NCBI GenBank assembly: GCA_022710385.1
Contig: JAKLGZ010000005.1
Location: 1 to 45,657 of the forward strand
Direction: 5' to 3'
Length of the DNA: 45,657 nt
Source of the DNA: Methanoregula sp.
Lineage (GTDB): Archaea; Halobacteriota; Methanomicrobia; Methanomicrobiales; Methanospirillaceae
Position numbers and translations under genes: made by a program. Every line of letters begins with the position of its first letter. Position 1 is the stretch's first letter. Below, piece by piece: positions 17,671-27,181 of this stretch. The notes below the pieces were generated by a model. It did not search any database and was not told the DNA's origin. It worked only from the letters and a program-made list of their open reading frames with translations.

Positions 17671-18211
17671 AAAACTGATAAAATCGCTTGAAACATGCCC
17701 GGTTGTCAAACGTGGCGAGTACAATTATTTTATCCATCCTATCACGGACGGGGTACCTTCTCTCGATCCTGCCGTGCTCCGCGAAGTGGCAACTGGCATG
17801 ATCAAGATCATGGATCTGGACCGGGTCGACCGGATCGTTGCTGCCGAGGCGATGGGGATTCCCATCGGGTCCATCATCTCCCACATGACCGATCTCCCTC
17901 TGAACATTGTCAGGAAACGGGAATACCAGTTGCGGGGTGAGATCCCGGTGCACCAGGTTACCGGATACTCGAAAGGACAGCTCTTTTTGAACGGTGTGCG
18001 GGAGGGAGAACGGGTCGTTATCGTTGACGATGTGGTCAGCACCGGGGGAACGACAAGGGGAATCCTTGCCGCCCTCCACGTGGCAGGAGCAGAGGTTGCC
18101 GATATCTGCTTTGCCATCAGGAAAGGGTATCCTGATATCGGAAGGCCTTACAAGGTGCTGGTAACCGTCGAGGTATCTGACAGGGTGCGTGTGGTTGAAC
18201 AACATCTCTGA
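17663..18211 (+). CDS. hpt: Archaeal hypoxanthine/guanine phosphoribosyltransferase
   Basis: Salvages purine bases by joining them to PRPP. The 182-residue protein opens with the archaeal Hpt signature (CPVVKRGEYNYFIHPITDGVP). It carries the PRPP loop VVIVDDVVSTGGTT (118-131) and GEIPVHQVTGYSKGQLFLNG, resembling the Methanocaldococcus enzyme as recalled. The ATG at 17663 overlaps the mfnA stop by 8 bp; a longer upstream extension lies inside mfnA and is not family-like. The next gene begins within its last 23 bp. Confidence 0.92.
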   Translation: MLEKLIKSLETCPVVKRGEYNYFIHPITDGVPSLDPAVLREVATGMIKIMDLDRVDRIVAAEAMGIPIGSIISHMTDLPLNIVRKREYQLRGEIPVHQVTGYSKGQLFLNGVREGERVVIVDDVVSTGGTTRGILAALHVAGAEVADICFAIRKGYPDIGRPYKVLVTVEVSDRVRVVEQHL

Positions 18212-19136
18212 CCTGGTGACCTGGCTCCAAGAGAAGAGGGCACGGTCAGTCGCCCTCCAGTTCCCGGCCGGCCTCAAGCGAAAGGCAGCTGGTATTGCAG
18301 ATGCCCTTTCACGCCAGGGCTTCTCTGTCATCATCAGCGGGGATCCCTGTTACGGTGCCTGTGACCTGTCGCTTGAGCTGCTCGACTATGCCGATGTGCT
18401 CGTGAACTTCGGCCATACCCCTCTGCTCATTCATCCGGACGTCCTGCACATACCCTACCGGGTCGACTTCGATCCGGTTGTCATCAGATCTGCCCTGCCC
18501 TTTCTCAAGGGGAAAAGGATCGGATTAATTACCACTGCCCAGCATACCCACCTGCTCCCGGAGATTGCTGAGGTGCTCAGAAACGAAGGGTACGATCCCA
18601 TCTTTCAGTGTGCGGGGGGAAGAACGCCAGAACCCGGCCAGGTGCTTGGTTGCTCTTTTGCGGCTGCGAGAATTCCGGGGGTATCGGAGATCCTTTTCAT
18701 CGGAACAGGGATGTTCCATCCCCTCGGAGTCCAGCTTGCCACGCGGGCTCATGTGGTGGCACTTGACCCCTTCTCTGGGCAAGCCGTTGAGGTCGATGCA
18801 GGGAAGTTTCTCCGGAAACGCCATGCGCTCATCGAGAAAGCACGGGAGGCTGCCCATATCGGGATTATTATCAGCACAAAACAGGGCCAGAACCGTTGTG
18901 ACCTCGGAACACGCCTCCTCTCGCTCTCTGACAGGGCATACCTTGTCTTCATGAAGGAGGTGAGCCCTGACGAGCTCCTGAATCTTGGATTTGAGGCCTA
19001 CGTGAATACCGCATGCCCGAGACTTGCATACGATGACCAGGTCAGGTTCCCGGTACCGGTCCTCACCCCCGCTGAGTACGAAATTCTCTGCGGGACCCGC
19101 ACCTGGGAAGACTATGCCATCGATGAAATGCTCTGA
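18189..19136 (+). CDS. dph2: Diphthamide synthase Dph2 (2-(3-amino-3-carboxypropyl)histidine synthase)
   Basis: Catalyses the first step of diphthamide formation on elongation factor 2. It is an unusual radical-SAM-like [4Fe-4S] enzyme whose three cluster cysteines come from separate domains. The 315-residue protein shows all three: C58 in GDPCYGACD, C155 in LGCSFA and C276 in VNTACPRLAYDD. Three related alpha/beta domains are expected. Translation starts at GTG 18189 (or TTG 18195), overlapping hpt by 23 bp or less. The next gene, 2 bp on, modifies rRNA, so two translation-apparatus modifiers are adjacent. Confidence 0.94.
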   Translation: MWLNNISDLVTWLQEKRARSVALQFPAGLKRKAAGIADALSRQGFSVIISGDPCYGACDLSLELLDYADVLVNFGHTPLLIHPDVLHIPYRVDFDPVVIRSALPFLKGKRIGLITTAQHTHLLPEIAEVLRNEGYDPIFQCAGGRTPEPGQVLGCSFAAARIPGVSEILFIGTGMFHPLGVQLATRAHVVALDPFSGQAVEVDAGKFLRKRHALIEKAREAAHIGIIISTKQGQNRCDLGTRLLSLSDRAYLVFMKEVSPDELLNLGFEAYVNTACPRLAYDDQVRFPVPVLTPAEYEILCGTRTWEDYAIDEML

Positions 19137-19138
19137 CC

Positions 19139-19795
19139 ATGAAACTGAAACACCTTGAGAAGCTCCTTGAGAACCTCGAGGGATTTTCCAAACCCTCTCC
19201 TCTCCTTGAACAGTACAGGACACCGGCTCCTCTCGCCGCACGGCTCCTGTTCCATGCAGCGATGAGGGGAGATATCGAGGGAAAACGGGTCTGTGATCTT
19301 GGAGGTGGTACCGGGGTCCTTGGCATTGGGGCAGCACTCCTCGGTTCCCGTGACGTGGTCGCTGTTGAGATAGATCCTGATGTGCTCGGAATCGCCCGTA
19401 AGAATGCCCGCCAGGCTGCTGTGGAGATCCATTTGATCGAAGCAGAGGTAAAATATCCCCAGGTCCTCCCCCTGGTTGGAGCATGCGACACGGTCGTGAT
19501 GAACCCTCCCTTCGGGGCCCAGCAGATTCATGCCGATCGGCCGTTCATCGATGCCGCCCTCGCAATAGCACCGGTAACGTACGGTATCTTTAACGCGGGC
19601 AGCCGTTCATTCATCAGCTCATATATTGCCGGACGGGCAGAGATTGACGAGGTGATTGGCGGCCTGCTCCCGATCAAACGGACGTTTGCCTTCCATAGAG
19701 AAGAGGTAAGAGAGATACCGGTTGAGATACTCGTACTACGAACAAAGGTGCAGCACGAGAATCAACCAGCCAATCCCGGAGAGAGAGGTACCTGA
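19139..19795 (+). CDS. METTL5-like RNA N6-adenine methyltransferase
   Basis: A 218-residue class I SAM methyltransferase. The SAM-binding loop CDLGGGTGVLGIGAALLG lies at 52-69, an acidic EID at 77-79 and the catalytic NPPFG at 122-126, typical of N6-adenine methylation. The N-terminal LEKLLENLEGFSKPSPLLEQYRTP resembles archaeal and eukaryotic METTL5 proteins, which act on small-subunit rRNA. It begins 2 bp after dph2 and ends the ppsA operon. The last 15 residues are polar and probably disordered. Confidence 0.88.
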   Translation: MKLKHLEKLLENLEGFSKPSPLLEQYRTPAPLAARLLFHAAMRGDIEGKRVCDLGGGTGVLGIGAALLGSRDVVAVEIDPDVLGIARKNARQAAVEIHLIEAEVKYPQVLPLVGACDTVVMNPPFGAQQIHADRPFIDAALAIAPVTYGIFNAGSRSFISSYIAGRAEIDEVIGGLLPIKRTFAFHREEVREIPVEILVLRTKVQHENQPANPGERGT

Positions 19796-20114
19796 TCCGG
19801 CCTCCTGACTCCCGCCAATAACGGTTGTTCGTATTTCAACCACCACCCTTCTTTTCAACCAGTATTATCCAGGAGAAAAGATACCGTTCCTCCAAGCAGT
19901 GGTTCATCACAAAAATTAAAGCAGTTAGTCAGCCCATGTATCTGCAGGTATACCCGGGATTAGTGAAGCATCTGCCTCGATGCGAGAAAGCACGTTATAT
20001 GGAATCCTGCTATCCTCTCTTTTTTGAGGCCTGACAGGACTCCCCAGGTGACACTCCGATGAGATCTGCCCTGCATGCCGTACAAGAGATACGAATGAGA
20101 GCTAGCTGATTATT
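19796..20114. other. 319-bp intergenic region before the glycan locus
   Basis: Separates the ppsA operon from the first glycosyltransferase. A TATA-like GTTATATGG lies near 19994-20002, about 115 bp before the next ATG, which would imply a long leader. The only open frame (69 codons) is unconvincing. Confidence 0.5.
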
Positions 20115-21185
20115 ATGGAGTTTGCAGTTTTTCATGACTATTTCGGAGCTATCGGGGGAGGAGAGAAGGTTGCTGTTGCCATCGCAGAGATTCTGAATGC
20201 CGATATCATTACCACCGACGTCGAAAGCATCGGGAAAATTGGATCCAGGCTTAATATAAAAAGCCTTGGGAAGACACCTCACGTACCACCACTCAAGCAA
20301 ATCTCTGCATCCCACCGCTTCTCTTCCTGCGATCTCTCACATGATTACGATTTTTTTATATTCAGTGGAAACTGGGCCCACCATGCCGCTGGAAGGCACC
20401 ATCCGAATATCTGGTACTGCCATACTCCGGTCAGGGCTTTTTATGATCTGTATGACACGTTTCTCAAGCGGCAATCGATTCTTCAGCGGCAGGCGTTCTT
20501 TCTCTGGTCATCTCTGTATCGACGTATGGATCAGCGTGCCGTATCCCACGTCGATCGTATTCTGACCAATTCAAGAAATACCCAGGGCAGGATTCAGACG
20601 TACTACCAGAGAGATGCCGACATCCTCTACCCTCCCATCGACACTTCGAATTATTCCTGTAAGGAATATGGAGAATTCTGGCTCTCCGTAAACCGTTTGT
20701 ATCCTGAGAAGAGAATAGAACTTCAGATCGAAAGCTTCCGGAGACTTCCTGACGAACATCTCTGCATCGTTGGCGGATATGCAGCCGGGGATCACGCGGA
20801 AGGATATGCAGCACGGCTCATGAAAGATCTCCCCCCAAATGTCGAACTAATGGGAGAGGTCCCAGAATCCCGGCTTCTCGATTTGTATTCCCGGTGCCGG
20901 GGTCTGATATGCACTGCAGTAGATGAGGACTTCGGGATGACCCCAGTCGAGGCCATGGCTGCCGGAAAACCTGTTGTTGCGGTGGATGAAGGGGGCTTTA
21001 AGGAGACGGTTACCAACGAGACCGGCATACTCGTTCACGCTGATATCGAGACGATCATACCTGCTTTAAAGATGGTCTCAGAACATCCTTTTACGTACCG
21101 TGATGCCTGCCTTGCCAGGGCAATGAAGTTCGATCGTTCAATCTTCGAAGAGCAGTTATGGACGGTGATACACGATGTTGTATGA
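20115..21185 (+). CDS. GT4-type glycosyltransferase
   Basis: A 356-residue GT-B-fold transferase of the family-1/4 type, opening the glycan locus. The N-terminal domain starts [15 protein letters not shown], with the glycine-rich loop of retaining enzymes. The C-terminal domain holds the [24 protein letters not shown] sugar-nucleotide site with the E-x7-E pattern. [19 protein letters not shown]-like sequence marks the inter-domain joint. Donor and acceptor are not known. It acts at the cytoplasmic side of the membrane, probably on a lipid-linked glycan. No clear Shine-Dalgarno sequence precedes the ATG. Confidence 0.88.
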   Translation: MEFAVFHDYFGAIGGGEKVAVAIAEILNADIITTDVESIGKIGSRLNIKSLGKTPHVPPLKQISASHRFSSCDLSHDYDFFIFSGNWAHHAAGRHHPNIWYCHTPVRAFYDLYDTFLKRQSILQRQAFFLWSSLYRRMDQRAVSHVDRILTNSRNTQGRIQTYYQRDADILYPPIDTSNYSCKEYGEFWLSVNRLYPEKRIELQIESFRRLPDEHLCIVGGYAAGDHAEGYAARLMKDLPPNVELMGEVPESRLLDLYSRCRGLICTAVDEDFGMTPVEAMAAGKPVVAVDEGGFKETVTNETGILVHADIETIIPALKMVSEHPFTYRDACLARAMKFDRSIFEEQLWTVIHDVV

Positions 21186-21291
21186 AACAGGGATGAATCT
21201 GAGGGGATGCAGGGTCGGTATCCACCACCGCACCATCCTCTCCACGTCATGCTCCGTGCCGGCCGTTCCCTTGAACAGTTCATTTCAATTA

Positions 21292-21310
21292 TATAACCGC
21301 ATACGTTATA
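21292..21310. promoter_or_regulatory. 19-bp dyad with embedded TATA sequence
   Basis: TATAAC (21292-21297) and GTTATA (21305-21310) form a perfect dyad around a 7-bp centre, about 97 bp before the methyltransferase start at 21407. It could be a TATA box overlapped by an operator. No second copy was seen. Confidence 0.35.
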
Positions 21311-21406
21311 CACAGTTGATGAGAAGAACCTGCTCTGGTATTTGCGCGACGAAGGGGGACACCATCCCGGAAACCTCTGGCGATGACAGAATGCGGATGG
21401 ATATTC

Positions 21407-22522
21407 ATGGATAAAGAAGAGTTGTTCGGGATTGACGATGACGAGATCGATGTAGAAGAGAGTATGAAGAAAATCCGTGAAAATCTCCGCAGAAAAAAGA
21501 AAAAAATGTTTGAATCACCACATCCTGAATTCCCAGGGAGGCATTCCGCCTCCTCCCAGACCCTCCCCATCTCCGGTATGAGTCCCGATGATGCCCGGGA
21601 TATGGCGTGCCTGTCAGGTAACTGGGATATCCAGAACGCTAGCTATACCATCAGATCCCATCGACCAATTGTCGGAAGACTGCTGGTCAGGGGTCGCGAT
21701 CTTGTTCACGGAGAAGTCCGCCGGTATACTGATCCCATAATCTGGCGGCAGACCGAGTTCAACCGGGCTGCCTCAACCCAGATCTCCCGTCTCAATCAGC
21801 GGGTTGCTGCGATCGAGAGCCAATGCCACGGGAAGAAGAGCCCCCGCTCACCTCTGCCCTCCGTCTATGGTGAGACCGCGGAGGCCGGCATCCTGGAGCG
21901 GCAGGCTGGATTCCTTCCCTCCCTTGAGAACGCCCGGAATGTCCTTGTCATCGGTTCCGGCGGGGGGGATCTCCTTGAGGCGATGAGGCAGGAGGGCATT
22001 GTCGCCAGGGGAGTAGATGCTGATCCCGCCTGTGTCTCGTTCTGTCAATCGCGGGGATTTGAGGCGGAATGCAACGATCCAATACCATATCTGGAACAGG
22101 TAAAAGATGCCAGTCTCGATGGAATTGTTCTCGATTGGAAAAGGGGGCAACCAGGACCAGCGGATGCAATCCGGCTCTTACACCTCTGCTGCCAGAAGAT
22201 CAAACCCGGGGGTTATTGCATCCTGGAATCGATAAATCCACTCTCGTACACTTCCTTTACCAGAGTATTCCACACCATGGCTGATGTCAACCCAATCCAT
22301 CCCGATGCCCTGAAATATCTCTTTGAATCGGTGGGATTCTCTGAAGTTCAGATCCGGTTCTCTGATTCGATGCCCGATCTTCCCCGATTACAGAGACTGC
22401 CTTCCACGAAAGAGGATGATGAAGAGACCCGAAAACGGATCGAGATACAGAACAAAAATATTGACATGGTAAACGAGGTTCTCTACGGTCCGTTCTGTTA
22501 TACGGTAACAGGAAGGAGATAA
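21407..22522 (+). CDS. SAM-dependent methyltransferase of the glycan locus
   Basis: A 371-residue protein. Residues 1-40 are charged (DDDEIDVEE then RRKKKKMF), followed by an extended region and a predicted coiled segment (QISRLNQRVAAIESQ). Residues 180-330 form a class I methyltransferase fold (VLVIGSGGGDLLEAM; ARGVDADP). This layout resembles bacterial O-antigen methyltransferases that cap or modify a growing glycan, but the acceptor is unknown. The ATG at 21407 is favoured over one eight codons earlier because a GGATGG sequence precedes it at suitable distance. The next gene starts 6 bp after its stop. Confidence 0.8.
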   Translation: MDKEELFGIDDDEIDVEESMKKIRENLRRKKKKMFESPHPEFPGRHSASSQTLPISGMSPDDARDMACLSGNWDIQNASYTIRSHRPIVGRLLVRGRDLVHGEVRRYTDPIIWRQTEFNRAASTQISRLNQRVAAIESQCHGKKSPRSPLPSVYGETAEAGILERQAGFLPSLENARNVLVIGSGGGDLLEAMRQEGIVARGVDADPACVSFCQSRGFEAECNDPIPYLEQVKDASLDGIVLDWKRGQPGPADAIRLLHLCCQKIKPGGYCILESINPLSYTSFTRVFHTMADVNPIHPDALKYLFESVGFSEVQIRFSDSMPDLPRLQRLPSTKEDDEETRKRIEIQNKNIDMVNEVLYGPFCYTVTGRR

Positions 22523-22528
22523 GATCGG

Positions 22529-25500
22529 ATGGAATGCTTGAAGATTGCGGTGGTCACCCCAAAGGCACTCCATGGTGAGACAGGGGGGGCAGAACATTTT
22601 TATGCAGGATTGGTAAGTGCCCTGAACAGGGCAGGACATACCGCCCATCAGATCGAAGTTGTGATCGACGAATCTACCTTCGAAGGGATTCTGGAAGCTT
22701 ACTGCAGATGTTACGACCTGGATCTCGATGAGTATGATGTGGTCATCTCGACAAAGTCACCCACCTATATGGTCAGGCATCGAAACCACATCTCGTATCT
22801 CGTTCATACCATGCGTGCCTTCTATGACATGTTTGAGAGTGAATTCGATGCTCGTAATGAAGAAGTACAAAAGAAGAGAAAAATTATCCATGCATTTGAC
22901 AAATACGGGCTCAATCCCATCCGGGTGAAGAAGCATTTTACGATAGGAAAACCCGTCTGCGAGAGACTGATTGCCGTCGATCCCTTCTGGAACGATGTCC
23001 CTTTCGAGATCCTGTATCCTGCTCCAAAAATTGAGCGGTTCCTCCCCCCAAAAAAAGGAGAGTTCATTTTCTTACCGTCACGCATCCATAAGTGGAAACG
23101 GCAGGATCTTATCATAAAAGCGATGGAGTATGTGACATCGGATGTGAGACTGGTTCTTTGCGGGACCGGTGAGCATGAGGAGGAGTGCCGTTCCCTTGTC
23201 AAAGACGCCGGACGAATTGAATTTTTAGGACCGGTTGACGACGATACCCTCATTGACCTTTATTCGCGATCGATTGTTGTACCATTTGTGCCGATCGGAG
23301 AAGACTATGGATATATCACCATTGAAGCCTTTTTGAGCAGGAAACCGGTCATCACGTGTACTGATTCGGGAGAACCTGCGAATATTGTCCGCGACGGTTT
23401 TTCAGGGTTTGTCGTAGCACCCGATCCCAGGGCAATCGCAGAAAAGATAGAGTACCTCGTCCGGAATCCTGATGAGGCAGCCAGGATGGGAGAGAACGGC
23501 TATCAGTCGATCCAGGGTATTTCATGGGACAGGGTGGTGGAACGATTACTGGGGGATATCGAGATTACCCCCAACCAAAGGGCAGTGTCCCCGACACGCG
23601 TCCTTGTCCTTGATATGCAACCCATCGAACCGGCAACCGGAGGAGGGCGGCTGAGGCTGAAAGGATTGTACTCGCATCTCGGCGAGGAGATTCACGCCCG
23701 GTATATCGGCACTTTTGACTGGCGAGGGGAAAAGGAGAGAGAGGTCGCAATCACTGAATCCCTCCAGGAATGGGACATCCCCCTTCATGAAGATCAGTTC
23801 AGACTGAATGATTATTTCAGCACGCTGATACCAGGCAAGACCCTGATCGATCTCTTATTCCCCCTTCTTGGAGAAGCTTCTCCGGATTTGATGCGAGGGG
23901 CAAGAGAGTGTGCAAAAGCTGCAGAGGTCATCATTTTCAGCCATCCGTGGATGTACCCGCTGATTAAGACACACGTTGATCTTTCAAAAAAGACCGTCAT
24001 TTATGACAGTCATAACTGTGAGGGAATACTTCGGCAGCAACTGCTCGGAAATACACCATTTGCACAATGCATCTCAAATTTTATCCGGTTTGTCGAGGGC
24101 GAGCTCTGTGAGGAAGCCGATCTTATACTTGCATGCTCTGACGAGGACAAATTGCAGTTTGTACAGGAATACCATATCGATCCCGAAAAGATTGAGGTAG
24201 TTCCAAACGGTGTTGACATCAACGCCATTGTCCCTGTTACAAGAGAGATAAAAAAGAGAAGGAGAGCGGAGCTGGAACTGCCCGACAGAGTTGCCCTTTT
24301 TATCGGAAGTGAATACCCGCCCAATGTCGAAGGGGGTCAGTTTATCATTGATACCCTTGCGGACCAGTGTCCTGATGTCACCTTTGTCCTTGTGGGAGGC
24401 GTCGGAAACCAGCTCAATGCAAGGGGGAAAAAGAATGTCCGGATATATGGCCTGGTGTCTGACGAAAAGAAACGGATGCTCCTCGAAGCTGCCGATGTCG
24501 CACTCAATCCGATGTTTCGTGGTTCAGGGACCAACATCAAAATGTTTGATTTCCTCTCTGCGGGGCTCCCCACAATAACATCCCCCACAGGGGCCCGGGG
24601 TATCATCGACAATGGATCTTTTATTGTGGCTGAACCTGCCCGGTTTTCCGATGAACTGTACCGGGTTCTTTCAACTCCAAACCTGTATCAGGAACTTGCC
24701 ATGAAGGGACGATCCCTTGTTGAGGGCCATTATGACTGGAATACCATCTCTCATGACCTGGGCAGGAAGATTCGCCTGCTGCATACCTCCTGCGAGCTGT
24801 ACTTCTCGGTGATTGTGCCCACAAAACGAGGGAATCTGGACGTCCTTATTGATGCGCTGAATAATCAAAAATACAGGGATTTTGAGGTGATTATTATCGA
24901 TGCAGGGGAGAATCGCGAGGCGTCCCTGCAAAAAAAATGCACGTTCCCGGTTGTGTATATCAATGATCCCGCTGCCGGCGCTGTGCGGGCGAGAAATATA
25001 GGAATAGGACACGCATCAGGAAGAATAATCGCCTTTACAGATGACGACTGCAGGCCTGATCCCGAATGGCTCGAGAATGCAAAACAGATGCTTGAGAGCA
25101 GAGATATCATCGGAATTGAAGGGGATATTTATTCGGATGATGAAAAAAGAGAGGATTCCCGCTACCGGATCGTGACAAACGAGGGATTTCAGGGCCTTGG
25201 ATTCATGACGGCGAACCTCTTTCTTTGCCGGGATATCATCGAACGTATAGGTGGGTTTGATGAACGGTTCGATAAACCTCATTTCAGGGAAGATACCGAC
25301 CTTGCCTGGAGGGCTCAGCACTATGGTGAGATTCCCTTCAGCGACAAAGTACGGGTATATCACCCACCTCACCTCCGGAATGAGAATGGTGAATCAAAGC
25401 AGGAGAGAGACCGGTTCTTTATAAACGATCCACTCTTATTTTCAAAGCATCCTGAAAAATATCTCCGGCTGATAAAGGCTGAAGGGCATTACCGGAACAA

Positions 25501-25645
25501 TCCCCATTTCTGGAAGATGTTCCGGGAAGGCTGTAAACGAATTTCCGGACCTCTCCCCCTCCACTATCTGATACATGATCCTGATATCAGGAAGTTCATC
25601 CCGTCGGATTTACTAGCTGAACAGGAGAGATCAGCTGAATCGTAG
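22529..25645 (+). CDS. Three-module glycosyltransferase (GT4-GT4-GT2)
   Basis: A 1,038-residue fusion of three transferases. Module 1 (about 1-345) is GT-B/GT4 (TGGAEHFYAGL; EDYGYITIEAFLSRKPVITCTDSG). Module 2 (about 350-750) is a second GT-B unit (TGGGRLRLKGLYSHL; FVEGELCEEADLILACS; RGSGTNIKMFDFLSAGLPTITS). Module 3 (about 755-1038) is GT-A/GT2 (YFSVIVPTKRGNLDVLIDAL), with the metal-binding triplet D838-D840 in FTDDDCRPDPEW and an acceptor region FREDTDLAWRAQHYGEIPF. Such a protein could add three successive sugars to one acceptor. A Shine-Dalgarno GGAAGGAG lies at good spacing, overlapping the end of the methyltransferase gene. No membrane segment is evident. Confidence 0.9.
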   Translation: MECLKIAVVTPKALHGETGGAEHFYAGLVSALNRAGHTAHQIEVVIDESTFEGILEAYCRCYDLDLDEYDVVISTKSPTYMVRHRNHISYLVHTMRAFYDMFESEFDARNEEVQKKRKIIHAFDKYGLNPIRVKKHFTIGKPVCERLIAVDPFWNDVPFEILYPAPKIERFLPPKKGEFIFLPSRIHKWKRQDLIIKAMEYVTSDVRLVLCGTGEHEEECRSLVKDAGRIEFLGPVDDDTLIDLYSRSIVVPFVPIGEDYGYITIEAFLSRKPVITCTDSGEPANIVRDGFSGFVVAPDPRAIAEKIEYLVRNPDEAARMGENGYQSIQGISWDRVVERLLGDIEITPNQRAVSPTRVLVLDMQPIEPATGGGRLRLKGLYSHLGEEIHARYIGTFDWRGEKEREVAITESLQEWDIPLHEDQFRLNDYFSTLIPGKTLIDLLFPLLGEASPDLMRGARECAKAAEVIIFSHPWMYPLIKTHVDLSKKTVIYDSHNCEGILRQQLLGNTPFAQCISNFIRFVEGELCEEADLILACSDEDKLQFVQEYHIDPEKIEVVPNGVDINAIVPVTREIKKRRRAELELPDRVALFIGSEYPPNVEGGQFIIDTLADQCPDVTFVLVGGVGNQLNARGKKNVRIYGLVSDEKKRMLLEAADVALNPMFRGSGTNIKMFDFLSAGLPTITSPTGARGIIDNGSFIVAEPARFSDELYRVLSTPNLYQELAMKGRSLVEGHYDWNTISHDLGRKIRLLHTSCELYFSVIVPTKRGNLDVLIDALNNQKYRDFEVIIIDAGENREASLQKKCTFPVVYINDPAAGAVRARNIGIGHASGRIIAFTDDDCRPDPEWLENAKQMLESRDIIGIEGDIYSDDEKREDSRYRIVTNEGFQGLGFMTANLFLCRDIIERIGGFDERFDKPHFREDTDLAWRAQHYGEIPFSDKVRVYHPPHLRNENGESKQERDRFFINDPLLFSKHPEKYLRLIKAEGHYRNNPHFWKMFREGCKRISGPLPLHYLIHDPDIRKFIPSDLLAEQERSAES

Positions 25646-26164
25646 CATTCGCCGGATGCGGATGCGATGAATTCCCGCACTACGTTCATGAAATGCGAAA
25701 GGGCAGCCCCTGGCAAACGTATTTGATCAGAAAAGATGGCACGACCCTTTCTGGTGAGGGGATCGTGCTCATTTTCAACACCGTATTGTTCACAAATCAT
25801 GAGGAGAGATTTTGAAAGATAGTATCCCTCTCTCTGGGGAAAAATGCTATTTTTCGGTCTGGCAACCCCTTTGTGATAGCCCCCGCAGCCCCTGATGGGC
25901 GCCGAGGAGGTGGCTCAATACCTGCCGGCATGAAACGTGATGAACGAAGGTATTATCTGAAATTTTCAAATCAGGAAGGTAAACCGCCACGATATAACGG
26001 GATGGTTCATCGCGTTCGGCATTAATTGTGGTGACCTGAATCGTCACTTTATGACCTGGTAATTTCAAAGGTACCAGGATTTTAAAAGGATATCCCGACT
26101 TAGAACTGTCAATAAAAAATTGACAAAAACATATAATCCCATGGATGAGAAATAATTCCACTAC
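25646..26164. other. 519-bp intergenic region
   Basis: No convincing gene was seen. The reverse-strand frames in it have skewed composition and overlap neighbours. It contains the dyad at 26107-26125 and a TATA-like ATATAAT at 26130-26136 serving the next gene. Confidence 0.55.
26107..26136 (+). promoter_or_regulatory. Promoter with upstream dyad TGTCAAT-N5-ATTGACA and TATA box
   Basis: A perfect 7-5-7 dyad (26107-26125) abuts a TATA-like ATATAAT (26130-26136). The GTG start of the next gene at 26165 is about 29 bp after the TATA sequence, fitting a nearly leaderless mRNA. The dyad lies where a transcription factor would contact the TATA/BRE complex. Confidence 0.5.
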
Positions 26165-27097
26165 GTGGACCCCCAGATTTCGGCCATCATTATCACCCAT
26201 AACAGGGTAGAATATCTGATCAAAGCAATTCAAAGCCTGCTTCACCAGAGTCTTGGGAAGGATCAGTTCGAGATTATTGTGGTGGATAACTGTTCAACCG
26301 ATCATACACGGGAAACGGTTGAGCAATTATCAGCGAACAATGAGGTGAGATATGTCTATGAATCAGAGCTGGGCTCCTCAACATCACGAAATACCGGTCT
26401 GCAGCATGCACGGGGAAGTTATGTTGCGTTCCTTGATGATGATGTGATCACCTGTCCAGACTGGCTGGAAAAGATACTCCATGTTTTTGAGACGGTACAA
26501 CCCCGGCCGGGCTGTGTAGGGGGCAGGGTAGTGCCAATATGGGAATCAGAAAGGCCTGTTTGGTTATCAGATTCATTGCTCTTATCCCTGGCACTCATTG
26601 ACTGGTCTGAATCCCCCCATGTGATTGAGGATCTGAAGAAAGAACACCTCGTGAGTGCCAGCATCGCCTTCCCCATTGAAATAGTAAAAGAGACAGGTGG
26701 ATTCAATACCAAGCTGGGCCGGTTTGGAAAGGATCTCCTGTCAAACGAGGATACCTTCCTGCAACGAGAGATCATGAGAAGAGGATATTCCTGTTATTAT
26801 CACCCTGATATTGTTGTCAGACACCATGTCTTCCCGTCACGTTTGAGTCAATCCTTTTTCATGCGGAGATATTATTGGCAGGGTATTTCTGACTCAGTCA
26901 TGGAGCTCATGGAGCATGATACTTCCCGGCTGGATCGATATTCCACTGCACTATCCAAGCTAAAGTATTTGTTTTATTCCGGGAAAGCCGGAAGACTTCT
27001 CCGCCACACCGATGATCCTGATGAATTCACCCAGAGATGTTGGGCATTCACCACCCTGGGAGAGATCTCAGGACTGTTGAGAGGGGTACATCAGTAA
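26165..27097 (+). CDS. GT2-type glycosyltransferase
   Basis: A 310-residue GT-A-fold enzyme. It begins ISAIIITHNRVEYLIKAIQSL, the usual nucleotide-binding first strand, with NCSTDHTRE near 44-52. The metal-binding D91-D92-D93 is in FLDDDVITCPDWL. Acceptor-side residues appear in LLSNEDTFLQREIMRRGY, the ED motif of GT2 enzymes. The start is GTG; an ATG 24 bp earlier is closed by a stop after five codons. The C-terminal 90 residues are basic and may associate with the membrane. Donor and acceptor are unknown. Confidence 0.87.
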   Translation: MDPQISAIIITHNRVEYLIKAIQSLLHQSLGKDQFEIIVVDNCSTDHTRETVEQLSANNEVRYVYESELGSSTSRNTGLQHARGSYVAFLDDDVITCPDWLEKILHVFETVQPRPGCVGGRVVPIWESERPVWLSDSLLLSLALIDWSESPHVIEDLKKEHLVSASIAFPIEIVKETGGFNTKLGRFGKDLLSNEDTFLQREIMRRGYSCYYHPDIVVRHHVFPSRLSQSFFMRRYYWQGISDSVMELMEHDTSRLDRYSTALSKLKYLFYSGKAGRLLRHTDDPDEFTQRCWAFTTLGEISGLLRGVHQ

Positions 27098-27181
27098 CTA
27101 TTCTTTTCTGCTCTGAAATTGTGTGCGCAACGGAAATCGGGGGAGTTTATGGAGATCCTCTCCGCCCTCATATGCAGGATC

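Noticed and set aside
25564-26245. Minus-strand frames in the 519-bp gap
   Set aside because: They run into neighbouring coding regions and no promoter or family resemblance supports them.
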